From Nocardia takedensis NBRC 100417 (GTDB lineage: Bacteria; Actinomycetota; Actinomycetes; Mycobacteriales; Mycobacteriaceae): DNA of 64,000 nt. How positions within the stretch are numbered: the first letter of the stretch is position 1; every line of letters starts with the position of its first letter. Shown piece after piece: positions 33,710-42,064 of the stretch. The translations under genes and the position numbers were made by a program. The DNA lies in contig NZ_BAGG01000064.1 in assembly GCF_000308695.1 (NCBI RefSeq), positions 43,104 through 107,103 of the forward strand, read 5' to 3'. Below the pieces are notes generated by a model. That model had not been told where the DNA came from and did not search any database. It saw only the letters and a program-made list of their open reading frames with translations.

Positions 33710-36107
33710 CGTCGCCTTCCTGTTCCTGTTCGTCGGTGGGCTGCCAGCGGCGGCCCTGCCGGGTTCCGTTCTCGATGGCGGACATCAAGTCTCGTGCCTG
33801 TTCGGCGGAGCGTTCGCGCTCGGCGGTGGCCGCGACGCCGTTGCCGTTGGACACGGCGGCGGCGCCGGCGATCGCTCCCGCCCCGAAGGCTCCGCCGCCG
33901 GTGGCGGGTTCGCGAGCCAGTTCGGGGGCGAGGTTGGCCTGCCGGGTGCGCTTGGGCAGCAGCGGGCGACCGTCGGGGCCGGTGCGCTGCGGTTCGGCCT
34001 CGCGCACCACCGGTAGCGAACCGGTGATCTCGGCGGGGGTGGGCAGCCGGGCGGGGGCACGCGGGATCTCGGCGGTCAGCACCGTCGAGGCGGGCTCGTG
34101 GACCGGCTCGCTCTCCTCGGCGGTGACCGCTTCGGGCCTGCGGTGCACGCGGCGGGTCAGGCCCGCGGCCTCGGCGCGCACCGCGGCGGAGATGTCGTCG
34201 GCCAGCAGCGAGGTCGGCAGCAGCACGATCGCGCGCACGCCGCCGTAGTCGGATTCGGCCAGGCGGACCGCGACGCCGTTGCGCACGCACAACTGGGCGA
34301 CCACGAACAGGCCCAGGCGCGAGTCCTCGGACAGGGTCGCGACGCCGAAGTCCGGCGGGTTGTGCAGGATCTGGTTGGTGCGCGCGAGTTCGTCGGCGGA
34401 CATGCCCATGCCCTGGTCGGTGATTTCGATGACCACACCCTTGCCTACGACGGTTCCCGCGATCTCGACGCGCGACTGCGGCGGCGAGAACGACGTGGCG
34501 TTGTCGACCAGTTCGGCGAGCAGGTGGACGACGTCGGCCACGACGGTTCCGACGATATACGCCTCGGGGACGCGTCCGACCCGCACCCGGGCGTAGTCGA
34601 GGGTCTCGCCGACCGCCGAGCGCACCAGGTCGACCAGCGGCACCGGGTAGCGCCACTGCCTGCCGGGGCGGCCACCGCCGAGGATGATGAGGTTCTCGGC
34701 GTTGCGGCGTTCGCGGGTGGCCAGGTGGTCCAGGCGGAACAGGGTTTCCAGCAGGGCCGGGTCTTCCTGGGTGCTCTCGGCCTCGTCGAGGATCTCGAGC
34801 TGTCGGTGCACGACGATCTGGCTGCGGTGGGCGATGTTGAGGAACACCGCCTTGACGCCTTCGCGGGTCCTGGCCTCGCGGACCGCGCCTTCCACGGCCG
34901 CGGTGTGGGCGTGCTGGAAGGCCAGCGCCACTTCGCCGATCTCGTCGCTGCCGTAGTCGAGTTCCGGCGATTCCTCGGCGGGGTCGACGATCTCGCCCGC
35001 CTGGAGTCGACGCATCATGTCGGGCAGGCGTTCGTCGGCGAGGGCGAGGGTCTGACCGCGCAGACGCTTGAGCCTGCGGATGACACGGTTGGCCATGAGC
35101 ACGGCCAAGGCGATCGCGCTGAGGCTGACCACCAGCACGCCGGCGCCGGCCCACGCCGAGTTGGCCGCGTCGGTGGCGCCGATCTCCTGGGCGCGGCTGT
35201 GGGCGTTGCGGTTCTGCACGACGTAGGCGTCGAGGACGGTGTCGTTGATCGCGGTGACCGCCAACTGCCAGTCGTTCTCGGGGATCGGCAGCGGCAGGGG
35301 CGAGGTGGCGCCGCGCGCCAGGTCGACCGCGCGCACGATGACCATGGGTTCCACCATGCTGACCTGCTGCCAGGCGGTGCTGCCCATCAGGGTTTCCAGC
35401 CGCTCGCGCTGGGCGAACTCGGTGTCGCCCACCAGATTGGCGATCTGGGTGTGCCAGAACCCGACCTGGTGGCCGAACTCCTGCGGCGGCACGGTGAACG
35501 GGGTGTTGGCCGAGGCCATCGCCACGCCGATGGCGTTGCTGCGCGAGAGGGCTTCGCTGGCGTAGAGCAGCATGCGGGCGTCGCCGAGTTGGACGGCGGT
35601 CTCGGCGTCGGGGGCGCTGCGCTCGGTCATCCGGCCGCCGCTGATGGCGATGTCGGTGATGCGGTTGAAGATTCCGTAGGCGGTGAGGGCGTCGACGGCG
35701 CCCGCGTCGATGGCTCCGCGCGCCTTGGCCATCTCACCGGGAATGTCCACGTCGACGTCGAATTCGCTGTCCAGTTCGAGCCAGCCGAGTTCGAGCAGTG
35801 GTTGGGACGCGGCGGTGATCGCGACCAGGGCGGAGTCCACGCCGGCGCGGGCGCGCTGGAGGGCGGGGCCGACCGTGTCGTCACCGGCGTATCGGGCCAG
35901 GGTCAGCTGTCGTTCGACCTGGAGGGTTCGCACCATCTGGGTGGAGGGCTCGATGAGCCCTTGCATGGCCGAGGCCCAGTCCTCGGCATGGTTGCCGCGT
36001 GCGACCAGATAGCCCGAGGTACCCACTCCCACCACCAGGAGTACGAGGCTCGGAACCACCGCGATCGCGAGTATTCGGGCTCGAACACCGGGCCTCGCTA
36101 TGAACAT
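33687..36107 (-). CDS. cvnA: Conservon sensor histidine kinase-like protein with nitrate/nitrite-sensing-type outer domain (CvnA)
   Basis: An 806-residue membrane protein. Helix one (about 9-35) is followed by a long extracytoplasmic helical domain of the NIT type (LQVERQLTLARYAGDDTVGP), a second helix at about 318-340, a HAMP-like segment, a dimerisation region (FLNIAHRSQIVVHRQLEILDE, with H as possible phospho-site) and an ATP-binding domain (ELVDNATSFSPPQSRVEIAG, ITDQGMGMS). A proline/alanine-rich tail of about 180 residues follows. It starts the four-gene conservon. The outer signal is unknown. Kinase activity is assumed from the N and G boxes only. Confidence 0.88.
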   Translation of the reverse strand: MFIARPGVRARILAIAVVPSLVLLVVGVGTSGYLVARGNHAEDWASAMQGLIEPSTQMVRTLQVERQLTLARYAGDDTVGPALQRARAGVDSALVAITAASQPLLELGWLELDSEFDVDVDIPGEMAKARGAIDAGAVDALTAYGIFNRITDIAISGGRMTERSAPDAETAVQLGDARMLLYASEALSRSNAIGVAMASANTPFTVPPQEFGHQVGFWHTQIANLVGDTEFAQRERLETLMGSTAWQQVSMVEPMVIVRAVDLARGATSPLPLPIPENDWQLAVTAINDTVLDAYVVQNRNAHSRAQEIGATDAANSAWAGAGVLVVSLSAIALAVLMANRVIRRLKRLRGQTLALADERLPDMMRRLQAGEIVDPAEESPELDYGSDEIGEVALAFQHAHTAAVEGAVREARTREGVKAVFLNIAHRSQIVVHRQLEILDEAESTQEDPALLETLFRLDHLATRERRNAENLIILGGGRPGRQWRYPVPLVDLVRSAVGETLDYARVRVGRVPEAYIVGTVVADVVHLLAELVDNATSFSPPQSRVEIAGTVVGKGVVIEITDQGMGMSADELARTNQILHNPPDFGVATLSEDSRLGLFVVAQLCVRNGVAVRLAESDYGGVRAIVLLPTSLLADDISAAVRAEAAGLTRRVHRRPEAVTAEESEPVHEPASTVLTAEIPRAPARLPTPAEITGSLPVVREAEPQRTGPDGRPLLPKRTRQANLAPELAREPATGGGAFGAGAIAGAAAVSNGNGVAATAERERSAEQARDLMSAIENGTRQGRRWQPTDEQEQEGDGDRSQNR

Positions 36108-36285
36108 CGTGCCAAAATAACCTACCCACTCGCCGTTTGCGGCATAGATTCGGGGAAGAGTTCCGAATTGACACCGAAGCGTTGAATATGTAGTCCGCGA
36201 GGTTCGGAAAGTGAATGCCGCAGTACGGTTTGTGCATCACCGGGGTGGTCGATCGACCAGATGCGAATGCGGCGTCCGGAGACGG

Positions 36286-36690
36286 CTAGCCCGCCGGATC
36301 GGCTCCGGTGCGCGGAGGCGGGGCCGCCGCGAGCACGGTGTTCTCCTCCTCGGTCAGCGGACGCGCGCGCAGCACGAAACGCACGCCGTCACCGGATTCC
36401 AGCGAGGAATCCGCGCCGCGTCCCGCCGCCACGTCGACGGTGAAATGGGTGTGCTTCCAGCGCGCGGTGCGTTCGCCGCCGATCCAGAACTCGGTGTGCC
36501 AGGGCAGATAGCCCAACAACACGTCCGATGGCTCGGCTTGAAATCCTCGAACCGGTAGGCATACGGGCGAACTGCCCTCCTCGCACGGACCGGCCCTGTG
36601 AAGCAGCACAGGGCCGTGCTGTTCGATCATGCGACGCAGGACATCCCGGGCGGGCTCGGTCATCGCGACCCGGCGGATTCGGGCCGTCAT
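36286..36690 (-). CDS. DUF779 protein (aldehyde dehydrogenase-associated)
   Basis: A 134-residue soluble protein of the DUF779 family: MIEQHGPVLLHRAGPCEEGS, then VLLGYLPWHTEFWIGGE and WKHTHFTVDVAAGRGADSSL. Members usually sit beside NAD-dependent aldehyde dehydrogenases in actinobacteria; their role is unknown, possibly an accessory or sensor. No aldehyde dehydrogenase lies next to it here. It has ATG 36690 with CGGAG. The next upstream gene is a GAF regulator, which in other genomes governs aldehyde/alcohol operons. The 178 bases between it and cvnA and the 184 bases before the regulator hold no gene. Confidence 0.8.
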   Translation of the reverse strand: MTARIRRVAMTEPARDVLRRMIEQHGPVLLHRAGPCEEGSSPVCLPVRGFQAEPSDVLLGYLPWHTEFWIGGERTARWKHTHFTVDVAAGRGADSSLESGDGVRFVLRARPLTEEENTVLAAAPPPRTGADPAG

Positions 36691-36874
36691 CGGCGCGCTC
36701 CGCGGCCGGTGTCCGAATTGCCCACGACGAATCCCCGCGCCTGCCGAACCGCGCGGAATAACCCCTTCCGGAATATCTGTGTGCTCGTGATGGCTCGGCT
36801 CGCTCCCGGTCGACGGTGCTGTCGGACCCACTATTGTCGGGCGAGGTTGGCGCGTGGTTGGTGAGTTTGGCGCG

Positions 36875-38182
36875 TTATGCCCGCAGTGCCGTGTGCAGTC
36901 GCGCGGTCACCACCGCGCGCCGGGAATCCCGCGGGGCCAGCAACCGCAGGGCGTGCTCGTGGACCTGGACGTCGGCGGGCGCCTTCTCCCCGAACGACAG
37001 CGCGTGCTCGGGCCGGGTGCTGGCCAGCACCGCCGTGCGCACCCCGACGTCGAGGTAGTCGCGCCAGGCGGTGATCCCGGGCGTGTCCGAACCGGGCAGC
37101 AGCGGACCCCGGTACAGGCGCAGAGCCGAACTGGTGTCCCCGGATTCCACGGCCGCCAGCAGGTCCACCGCGTCGCAGGCCATCGGCGCGCGCAACGCGT
37201 AGCGGCGATTGGTGATCTCCCCCCCGGTGGCCCGGCGCAGATGCGAGACATCGGCTTTGAGCGTGCTCGAGGACACCGGCCGATCACCGTAGATCGCGGC
37301 GTGCAACCGGTCGGGGGTATAGCCGCCGGGGTCGAGGGCCAGCAGCGCCAGGATCTCGAGTTGGCGGGGCGGGACCGCCACCGCGCGTCCGTCACGTAAC
37401 AGTCGCCCGCCGCCGAGGCATTCCAACCGGATGCCGGGCGGGGTCTCGGGGGCCGCGGTGTGCAGCAGCGTCTCCACGGCGGTGGCCATCGCGCGCACCG
37501 AACCCAGCACGGCGGGATGTGACCGGTCCCAGCGGCTCGACAGGTCCAGCACGCCGACGCGTCGCCCGTCCGGCCCGTGCACCGGAACCGAGTAGCAGAC
37601 CCAACTGTGCAGGGCGGCCACGAGATGTTCGGCGGAGAACACGGTCGCGGGCTTGTCGGAGTGCAACGCCAGCGCCAGCGCGTTGGTGCCCATGTGCGAT
37701 TCGTCCCAGCGCCCGCCCGGCGCGAAGTTCACCGCCTCCGCGGCACGGCGAATCCCGCGGTCTCCGCCGGTCCACACGATCGTGCCCGCCTCGTCGGTGA
37801 CCGCCGCGATGTAGCCGGAGTCCTCGGCGACCGCCCGCAACTGGTCGCTCAGGCGGGTGATCGGCGCGCGCAGCGGCGATTCGGCCCAGCGGTCGGCGAC
37901 GTCGTCGGCGGCCGGTGCGGCGGTGGTGGATTCGGGATCGACCGAGCCGAGCGAGCGCTGCCAGGACCGCACGACCTCACCGCGCAGCGGCGAATCCGCG
38001 CCGTCCCGGTCGGGGGCGGTGTGCGCGGTGTGGGCCCAGCGCACCCACTCCCGTTCCAGCTCTTCGCGTCGCTCGCTGAGGGTGCGGATCGGTGCCACCT
38101 CGAAAGTCCCCGTCGTGTCGCGCTTTCCGGTAGTGGATGCGTCACCCCCATCATGGCCGACCGCGGCGGGCGGTGCGGTCAC
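36875..38182 (-). CDS. GAF-domain transcriptional regulator with C-terminal winged helix
   Basis: A 435-residue cytoplasmic regulator. The N-terminal part (VVRSWQRSLGSVDPES, and a GAF domain with GRWDESHMGTNALALALHSD and HLVAALHSWVCYSVPVHGPD) resembles AcoR-type activators of acetoin, alcohol or aldehyde genes, but the sigma54-activating AAA domain is replaced by a C-terminal OmpR-like winged helix (GRLLRDGRAVAVPPRQLEIL, TLKADVSHLRRATGG). This is a known actinobacterial variant. GTG 38182 overlaps the upstream lipoprotein stop by four bases; GTG 38098 is the alternative start. Confidence 0.75.
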   Translation of the reverse strand: MTAPPAAVGHDGGDASTTGKRDTTGTFEVAPIRTLSERREELEREWVRWAHTAHTAPDRDGADSPLRGEVVRSWQRSLGSVDPESTTAAPAADDVADRWAESPLRAPITRLSDQLRAVAEDSGYIAAVTDEAGTIVWTGGDRGIRRAAEAVNFAPGGRWDESHMGTNALALALHSDKPATVFSAEHLVAALHSWVCYSVPVHGPDGRRVGVLDLSSRWDRSHPAVLGSVRAMATAVETLLHTAAPETPPGIRLECLGGGRLLRDGRAVAVPPRQLEILALLALDPGGYTPDRLHAAIYGDRPVSSSTLKADVSHLRRATGGEITNRRYALRAPMACDAVDLLAAVESGDTSSALRLYRGPLLPGSDTPGITAWRDYLDVGVRTAVLASTRPEHALSFGEKAPADVQVHEHALRLLAPRDSRRAVVTARLHTALRA

Positions 38183-38493
38183 TTCGCGACGAAGATACCC
38201 GCGACGTCGGCGTTCTTGATCGGGGTCTCCCGATTCAGCTGCGCACCGCACATCACGTCGACGGTGACGATGGTCGCGTCCACCACCGTGCCCGCCGGTT
38301 CGGCGTCGTTGCCGGTCCGCTGTTTGACGAATTTGGTGATGGTCGTGCGCTTGGTGTCGGGGTCCTGGGTGATGTACTCGCTGCACGGGGTGTCGCCGCC
38401 CTGGTTGAGGGCGCGCTCGATGTCGGTGCACCCGGTCAGCGCGATCGCGGCCGCCACCGCGACGAGTCCGGTCCGTGCTTGCGTGGCGTTCAT
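38179..38493 (-). CDS. Small HdeA-like secreted lipoprotein
   Basis: A 104-residue exported protein with lipobox IALTGC (cysteine about 22). The mature domain has two cysteines, one in DTPCSEYITQD and one in TVDVMCGAQ, spaced as in the acid-stress chaperone HdeA family; resemblance is weak and function unknown. The start is ATG 38493 with GGAGGAAC. It is coupled by a GTGA overlap to the GAF regulator, an odd partnership, since an exported protein and a cytoplasmic regulator seldom share such coupling. Confidence 0.7.
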   Translation of the reverse strand: MNATQARTGLVAVAAAIALTGCTDIERALNQGGDTPCSEYITQDPDTKRTTITKFVKQRTGNDAEPAGTVVDATIVTVDVMCGAQLNRETPIKNADVAGIFVAK

Positions 38494-38584
38494 GCTGCTG
38501 TTCCTCCGTGTCCCTGGGATCGCCGTCACCGCCGATCGTCACGAACTGTAAGGGCAGGCGGCGCGGCGCTCGCGGCCGGTCGGC

Positions 38585-39727
38585 TCAGCCGCGGAAGGTG
38601 CGCAACGGGATGTCGAGTTCGTCGGTGGTCAACGACCCGTGGTGGCCGATCAGCGCGGCCTGCAACGGTTCGTCGCCGCTGCGCACGATCCCGCGCGTGC
38701 CGCCCGCCGCGACGACGAGATCGCCGATGCGGTGGGCGATCTCGGGAGTGACGACGGGACCGAACCACCCGCGCCCGATCGCCTCGGCGCGGGTGAGCAC
38801 CGCGAAATCCGCGCCGAGTTGTTCGCGCCAGGCCCGCGCGACGTCCTCGGCGGCGCCTTCGCGGGTGTAGACGTGGCGGGCGCGCGGTTCGCCGCCCAAG
38901 CGCTGCACGCCCTCGCGCAGCGTCGGTGTGCGGTCGTAGTCGACGGTCGAGGTCAGTTCCACCATGCCGTGGTCGGCGGTGACCAGCAGCGCCGAATCGG
39001 GCGGCAGGTGCGCGGCGATCGCGGCGGCCAGTCGGTCCACGTGCGCCAGTTCCAGCAGCCACGCCTCCGAGGACGGACCGCGCACGTGTCCGGTGCTGTC
39101 CAGATCCCCGTGGTAGGCGTAGACCAGTGACCGGTCGCCCGCGCGCAGGGCGGTGGCGACGCCGTCGATCATGTCGCCCACCGACAGGCTCGGGCGGAAC
39201 ACGTTGCCGCGCAGCACCGCGCGTGTCAGCCCCGAGGCCGCCTGATAGGTGGGCGCGACCTGGGTGACGGCGATCCCGTCGGCCGCGGCGCGTTCGAAGG
39301 CGGTCGGATTCGGTTGGAACTGTTCGGGACTCAGCTCGCGCAGCAGGTCGACCTGCGGTCCCTCGCCGTGCAGTCGCCAGCGCAGCATGTTCACCAACCG
39401 GTCCTGGCCGGGCACGGTGGTCAGGTAGCCGACGATGCCGTGCTGCCCCGGCGGCAGACCGACGCCCAGTGAACTGAGGCTCGTGGCGGTGGTGCTGGGG
39501 AATCCGGCGGTGATCGTCACCGGGGGCAGACTCGTCAGGAAGGGGGCGATCTCGGCGTTGGCGGCCAACGCCGCGGCCCCGAGTCCGTCGATGAGCAGGA
39601 CGCAGACCCGACGGGCCGTCAGTCCCAGGCCGAGCCGGTCCTGTTCGCCGGGGACGCCGAGGCAGGCCAGGACGGAGGGCAACACATCGGCGAGAGATCC
39701 CGAACCGTAGCGGGGCGCGTCGAACAC
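38585..39727 (-). CDS. Alkaline phosphatase-superfamily nucleotide pyrophosphatase/phosphodiesterase
   Basis: A 380-residue protein of the type I phosphodiesterase/nucleotide pyrophosphatase group: first metal aspartate in VCVLLIDGLG, nucleophile threonine in FPSTTATSLSSLGVG, and later metal ligands in DLDSTGHVRG and VTADHGMVE. No signal peptide is visible, unlike most phosphatases of the fold, so it is predicted cytoplasmic. The start is placed at GTG 39727, next to the conserved PRYGSGSLADVLPS opening; an earlier start at 39763 adds only an Arg-rich tail. The substrate is unknown. Confidence 0.82.
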   Translation of the reverse strand: MFDAPRYGSGSLADVLPSVLACLGVPGEQDRLGLGLTARRVCVLLIDGLGAAALAANAEIAPFLTSLPPVTITAGFPSTTATSLSSLGVGLPPGQHGIVGYLTTVPGQDRLVNMLRWRLHGEGPQVDLLRELSPEQFQPNPTAFERAAADGIAVTQVAPTYQAASGLTRAVLRGNVFRPSLSVGDMIDGVATALRAGDRSLVYAYHGDLDSTGHVRGPSSEAWLLELAHVDRLAAAIAAHLPPDSALLVTADHGMVELTSTVDYDRTPTLREGVQRLGGEPRARHVYTREGAAEDVARAWREQLGADFAVLTRAEAIGRGWFGPVVTPEIAHRIGDLVVAAGGTRGIVRSGDEPLQAALIGHHGSLTTDELDIPLRTFRG

Positions 39728-39767
39728 GGACCCAGACTGCCTGGCTCGACGCGGTGCGGGCAAGCCC

Positions 39768-40079
39768 TCACGCCTGACCGGTCTCGAATCTGGTGATCTT
39801 GCCGTCGCGGACGTGGAAGCGCCATGTGGTGCGCATCGAACCCCACCGGGAGTTGGTGTAGTCGGCGACGAATTCGGTGCCTGTCTCGGTGACCGAGTCG
39901 ACCTGCATGCGGCCGTTGGCGGCGAAGACCTCGGCGTCGGTCCACTGCGCGAGATTGCGTTCCACGCCGTCGTCGGACATGGTGGCGTCGTCGGTGAGCA
40001 GGCCGTAGAAGCGGTCGCGGTCGTGGTCGTTGAGGGCGGTCACGAACTGTTCGACCACGGGATCCAGGGGTGCGGTCAT
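39768..40079 (-). CDS. SnoaL-like (NTF2-fold) protein
   Basis: A 103-residue one-domain protein: PVVEQFVTALNDHDRDRFYG, LLTDDATMSDDG, WRFHVRDGKITRFETG. The NTF2/SnoaL fold serves small hydrolases, isomerases or binding proteins; no catalytic pattern picks one. ATG 40079 follows GAGAGGTGAACCACG. It is upstream of and co-directional with the phosphodiesterase, 40 bases apart. Confidence 0.75.
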   Translation of the reverse strand: MTAPLDPVVEQFVTALNDHDRDRFYGLLTDDATMSDDGVERNLAQWTDAEVFAANGRMQVDSVTETGTEFVADYTNSRWGSMRTTWRFHVRDGKITRFETGQA

Positions 40080-40176
40080 CGTGGTTCACCTCTCTCGGGT
40101 GGATGGGCGCGAACGGTGAGCGACTGTGCGGCATCCACTCTAGGTGCCCGGCGAGCGGGGCCGGTGGCGCGACGCG

Positions 40177-40818
40177 TCAGGCGTCGGGGGCGATGAGTCC
40201 GTTGAGTGTGCGCAAGATGTCTTCGACCAGGTCGGGGGTGGTCGTTCCGAGTTGTGCGCTGCGCTTGTCGAGGTGACCGTCGACCCACAGCGAGGCCAGC
40301 CCGTGGCCGATGCTCCACCAGGTCAGCCCGAGAATGTCGGCTTTCGCGGCGGGCAGCGATCCGGCGGCAACCGAATCGGCGATGGCTTCGGTGAGGACGG
40401 CGAAAGCCGCGTCGGCGGCGACGACGGTGTCGGGGTGTTTCTCCGGTTGCGACAGTTCCGGGCGGAACATCAACCGGAAGTGCGCGCCGTGGTCGCGGGC
40501 GAAGCCGACGTAGGCGGCGGCCATCGCGGCCAAGGCGTCCAACGGGGCGTCCGGCGCGGTGGCGCGCGCGGCCGCGAGTCGCTCGTGCAGCATCTCGAAC
40601 CCGCGGGTGGACAGTGCGGCGAGCAGCGCGGCCCGGTCGGCGAAGTGGTGGTAGGGCGCGCCCGTGCTGACGCCGGCTTCGCGGGCCACCCGGCGCAGGC
40701 TGACCGCGGCCAGGCCCTCGGTCTCGAGCAGGCGCAGACAGGCGTCGAGCAACGCCTCGCGCAGATCGCCGTGGTGATAGGTGGTCCGCTTCACCGACCG
40801 AGCGTATGCGAACAGCAT
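40177..40818 (-). CDS. TetR family repressor
   Basis: A 213-residue regulator: DNA-binding helices in LREALLDACLRLLETEG and SLRRVAREAGVSTGAPYHHF, then a TetR_C_33-like ligand domain containing LTWWSIGHGLASLWVDGHLD. The start is ATG 40818 with GAGGAGG six to eight bases upstream, longer than the GTG 40794 alternative. It is divergent from the NAD-dependent reductase at 40917; two palindromes lie between the genes. Confidence 0.86.
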   Translation of the reverse strand: MLFAYARSVKRTTYHHGDLREALLDACLRLLETEGLAAVSLRRVAREAGVSTGAPYHHFADRAALLAALSTRGFEMLHERLAAARATAPDAPLDALAAMAAAYVGFARDHGAHFRLMFRPELSQPEKHPDTVVAADAAFAVLTEAIADSVAAGSLPAAKADILGLTWWSIGHGLASLWVDGHLDKRSAQLGTTTPDLVEDILRTLNGLIAPDA

Positions 40819-40843
40819 CGGGCCTCCTCCTCGACAGATCATC

Positions 40844-40876
40844 TATGCGGTGCTTAGATTATCTGAGCGGCGCTCA
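40844..40876. promoter_or_regulatory. Tandem TetR operators
   Basis: TGAGCGGCGCTCA (40864-40876) is a perfect palindrome, and TATGCGGTGCTTA (40844-40856) is a one-mismatch relative with the same GC-G-x-x-GC centre. Their centres are 20 bases apart. They occupy the short gap between the TetR gene and the divergent reductase, so they are probable autoregulatory operators. Confidence 0.65.
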
Positions 40877-40916
40877 CATCCAAGTGTCGCATCCTTCTCC
40901 CGAATCGAGCGCAGAT

Positions 40917-41972
40917 ATGAGCACCCGGGTACTTGTCACCGGCGCGACCGGATTCGTCGCCGGACACTGCATCGCCGAACTCCTCGACCACGGCTACGCG
41001 GTGCGCGCCACGGTGCGCGACACCGCCGCCGACCGTGTCGCGCACCTGGTCGCATTGGCCGAACGGACCGGCGGCGAGTTGGAATTCGTCGCCGCCGACC
41101 TCGAACGCGACACCGGATGGTCGGCCGCCGTCGCGGACTGCGCGTACGTCCTGCACGTGGCCTCGCCGTTCCCCAGCGCGCCGCCCGCCGACGAGAACGA
41201 ACTCATCACCCCCGCCGTCCAGGGCACCCTGCGGGTGCTGCGGGCCGCCGCGGCCGCGCCCGAGGTCCGTCGCGTGGTGCTGACCTCCTCGGTCGCCGCC
41301 GTCGCCTACGGTCACGACAACGACGACGTGCGCACCGAAGCGGACTGGACCGTGCTCGAGCGGGCCGCCGCCTACCAGAAGAGCAAGACCCTCGCCGAAC
41401 GCGCCGCGTGGGACTTCGTCGCCGAACTGCCCGAGGGGCAGTCGCTGGAACTGGCCGTGGTCAACCCCGGCATGGTGCTGGGCCCCCTCCAGAGCGCCGT
41501 CGCCGCCAGCACCTCCCACGAACCGATCCGTCGCCTGCTCGGCCGTGAAACGCCCGGTTCCCCGCGCACGGCCTGGGCTCCGGTCGACGTGCGCGACCTC
41601 GCCGTGGCCCACCGCCTGGCGATGGAGAACCCCGCCGCCGCGGGCAACCGCTACATCTGCGCGGGCGATCCGCTGTGGATGGGCGAGTTGGCCGACCTGC
41701 TCGCCGCCGAATACAACCCGCGCGGATTCCGCGTGCCCACCCGACGGCTGCCCGACTGGTTGGTGCGCGCGGTCGCGCTGGGAGACAAGGGGATACGGCT
41801 GCTGGTGCCCACCCTCGGCCGAGCCGAACACGTCAGCGCCGACAAAGCCCGCGCGGAACTGGGGTGGACCATGCGGCCGGTCCGGGAAGCGGTGCTCGAC
41901 ACGGCCGAGAGCCTGCTCGCGCACGACGTGGTGGCGACACCGCGCCGGGCGAAGACGCCGGTGCGCGCCTGA
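40917..41972 (+). CDS. NAD(P)-dependent epimerase/dehydratase-type aldehyde/ketone reductase
   Basis: A 351-residue extended short-chain dehydrogenase of the dihydroflavonol-reductase-like group: nucleotide motif VLVTGATGFVAGH, VLHVASPFPSA, catalytic serine in VVLTSSVAAVAYGH and Y-x3-K as AAYQKSKTLAER. Such bacterial enzymes reduce aldehydes or ketones with NADPH. The ATG at 40917 has only a weak ribosome binding site. Control by the divergent TetR protein through the tandem operators is likely. Confidence 0.87.
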   Translation: MSTRVLVTGATGFVAGHCIAELLDHGYAVRATVRDTAADRVAHLVALAERTGGELEFVAADLERDTGWSAAVADCAYVLHVASPFPSAPPADENELITPAVQGTLRVLRAAAAAPEVRRVVLTSSVAAVAYGHDNDDVRTEADWTVLERAAAYQKSKTLAERAAWDFVAELPEGQSLELAVVNPGMVLGPLQSAVAASTSHEPIRRLLGRETPGSPRTAWAPVDVRDLAVAHRLAMENPAAAGNRYICAGDPLWMGELADLLAAEYNPRGFRVPTRRLPDWLVRAVALGDKGIRLLVPTLGRAEHVSADKARAELGWTMRPVREAVLDTAESLLAHDVVATPRRAKTPVRA

Positions 41973-42064
41973 GCGATTTCGGCAGGCGGCGTCGAATCAG
42001 GGTCGTGCGCGGCGGGCTGATCGGATCGGGTGCGGGTCGCGCTGTCGAGCGGCCGTGCTGCCGT

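Noticed and set aside
34098..36185. 695-codon plus-strand frame opposite cvnA
   Set aside because: Antisense of the conservon kinase, low-complexity His/Asp/Gly/Val-rich translation.
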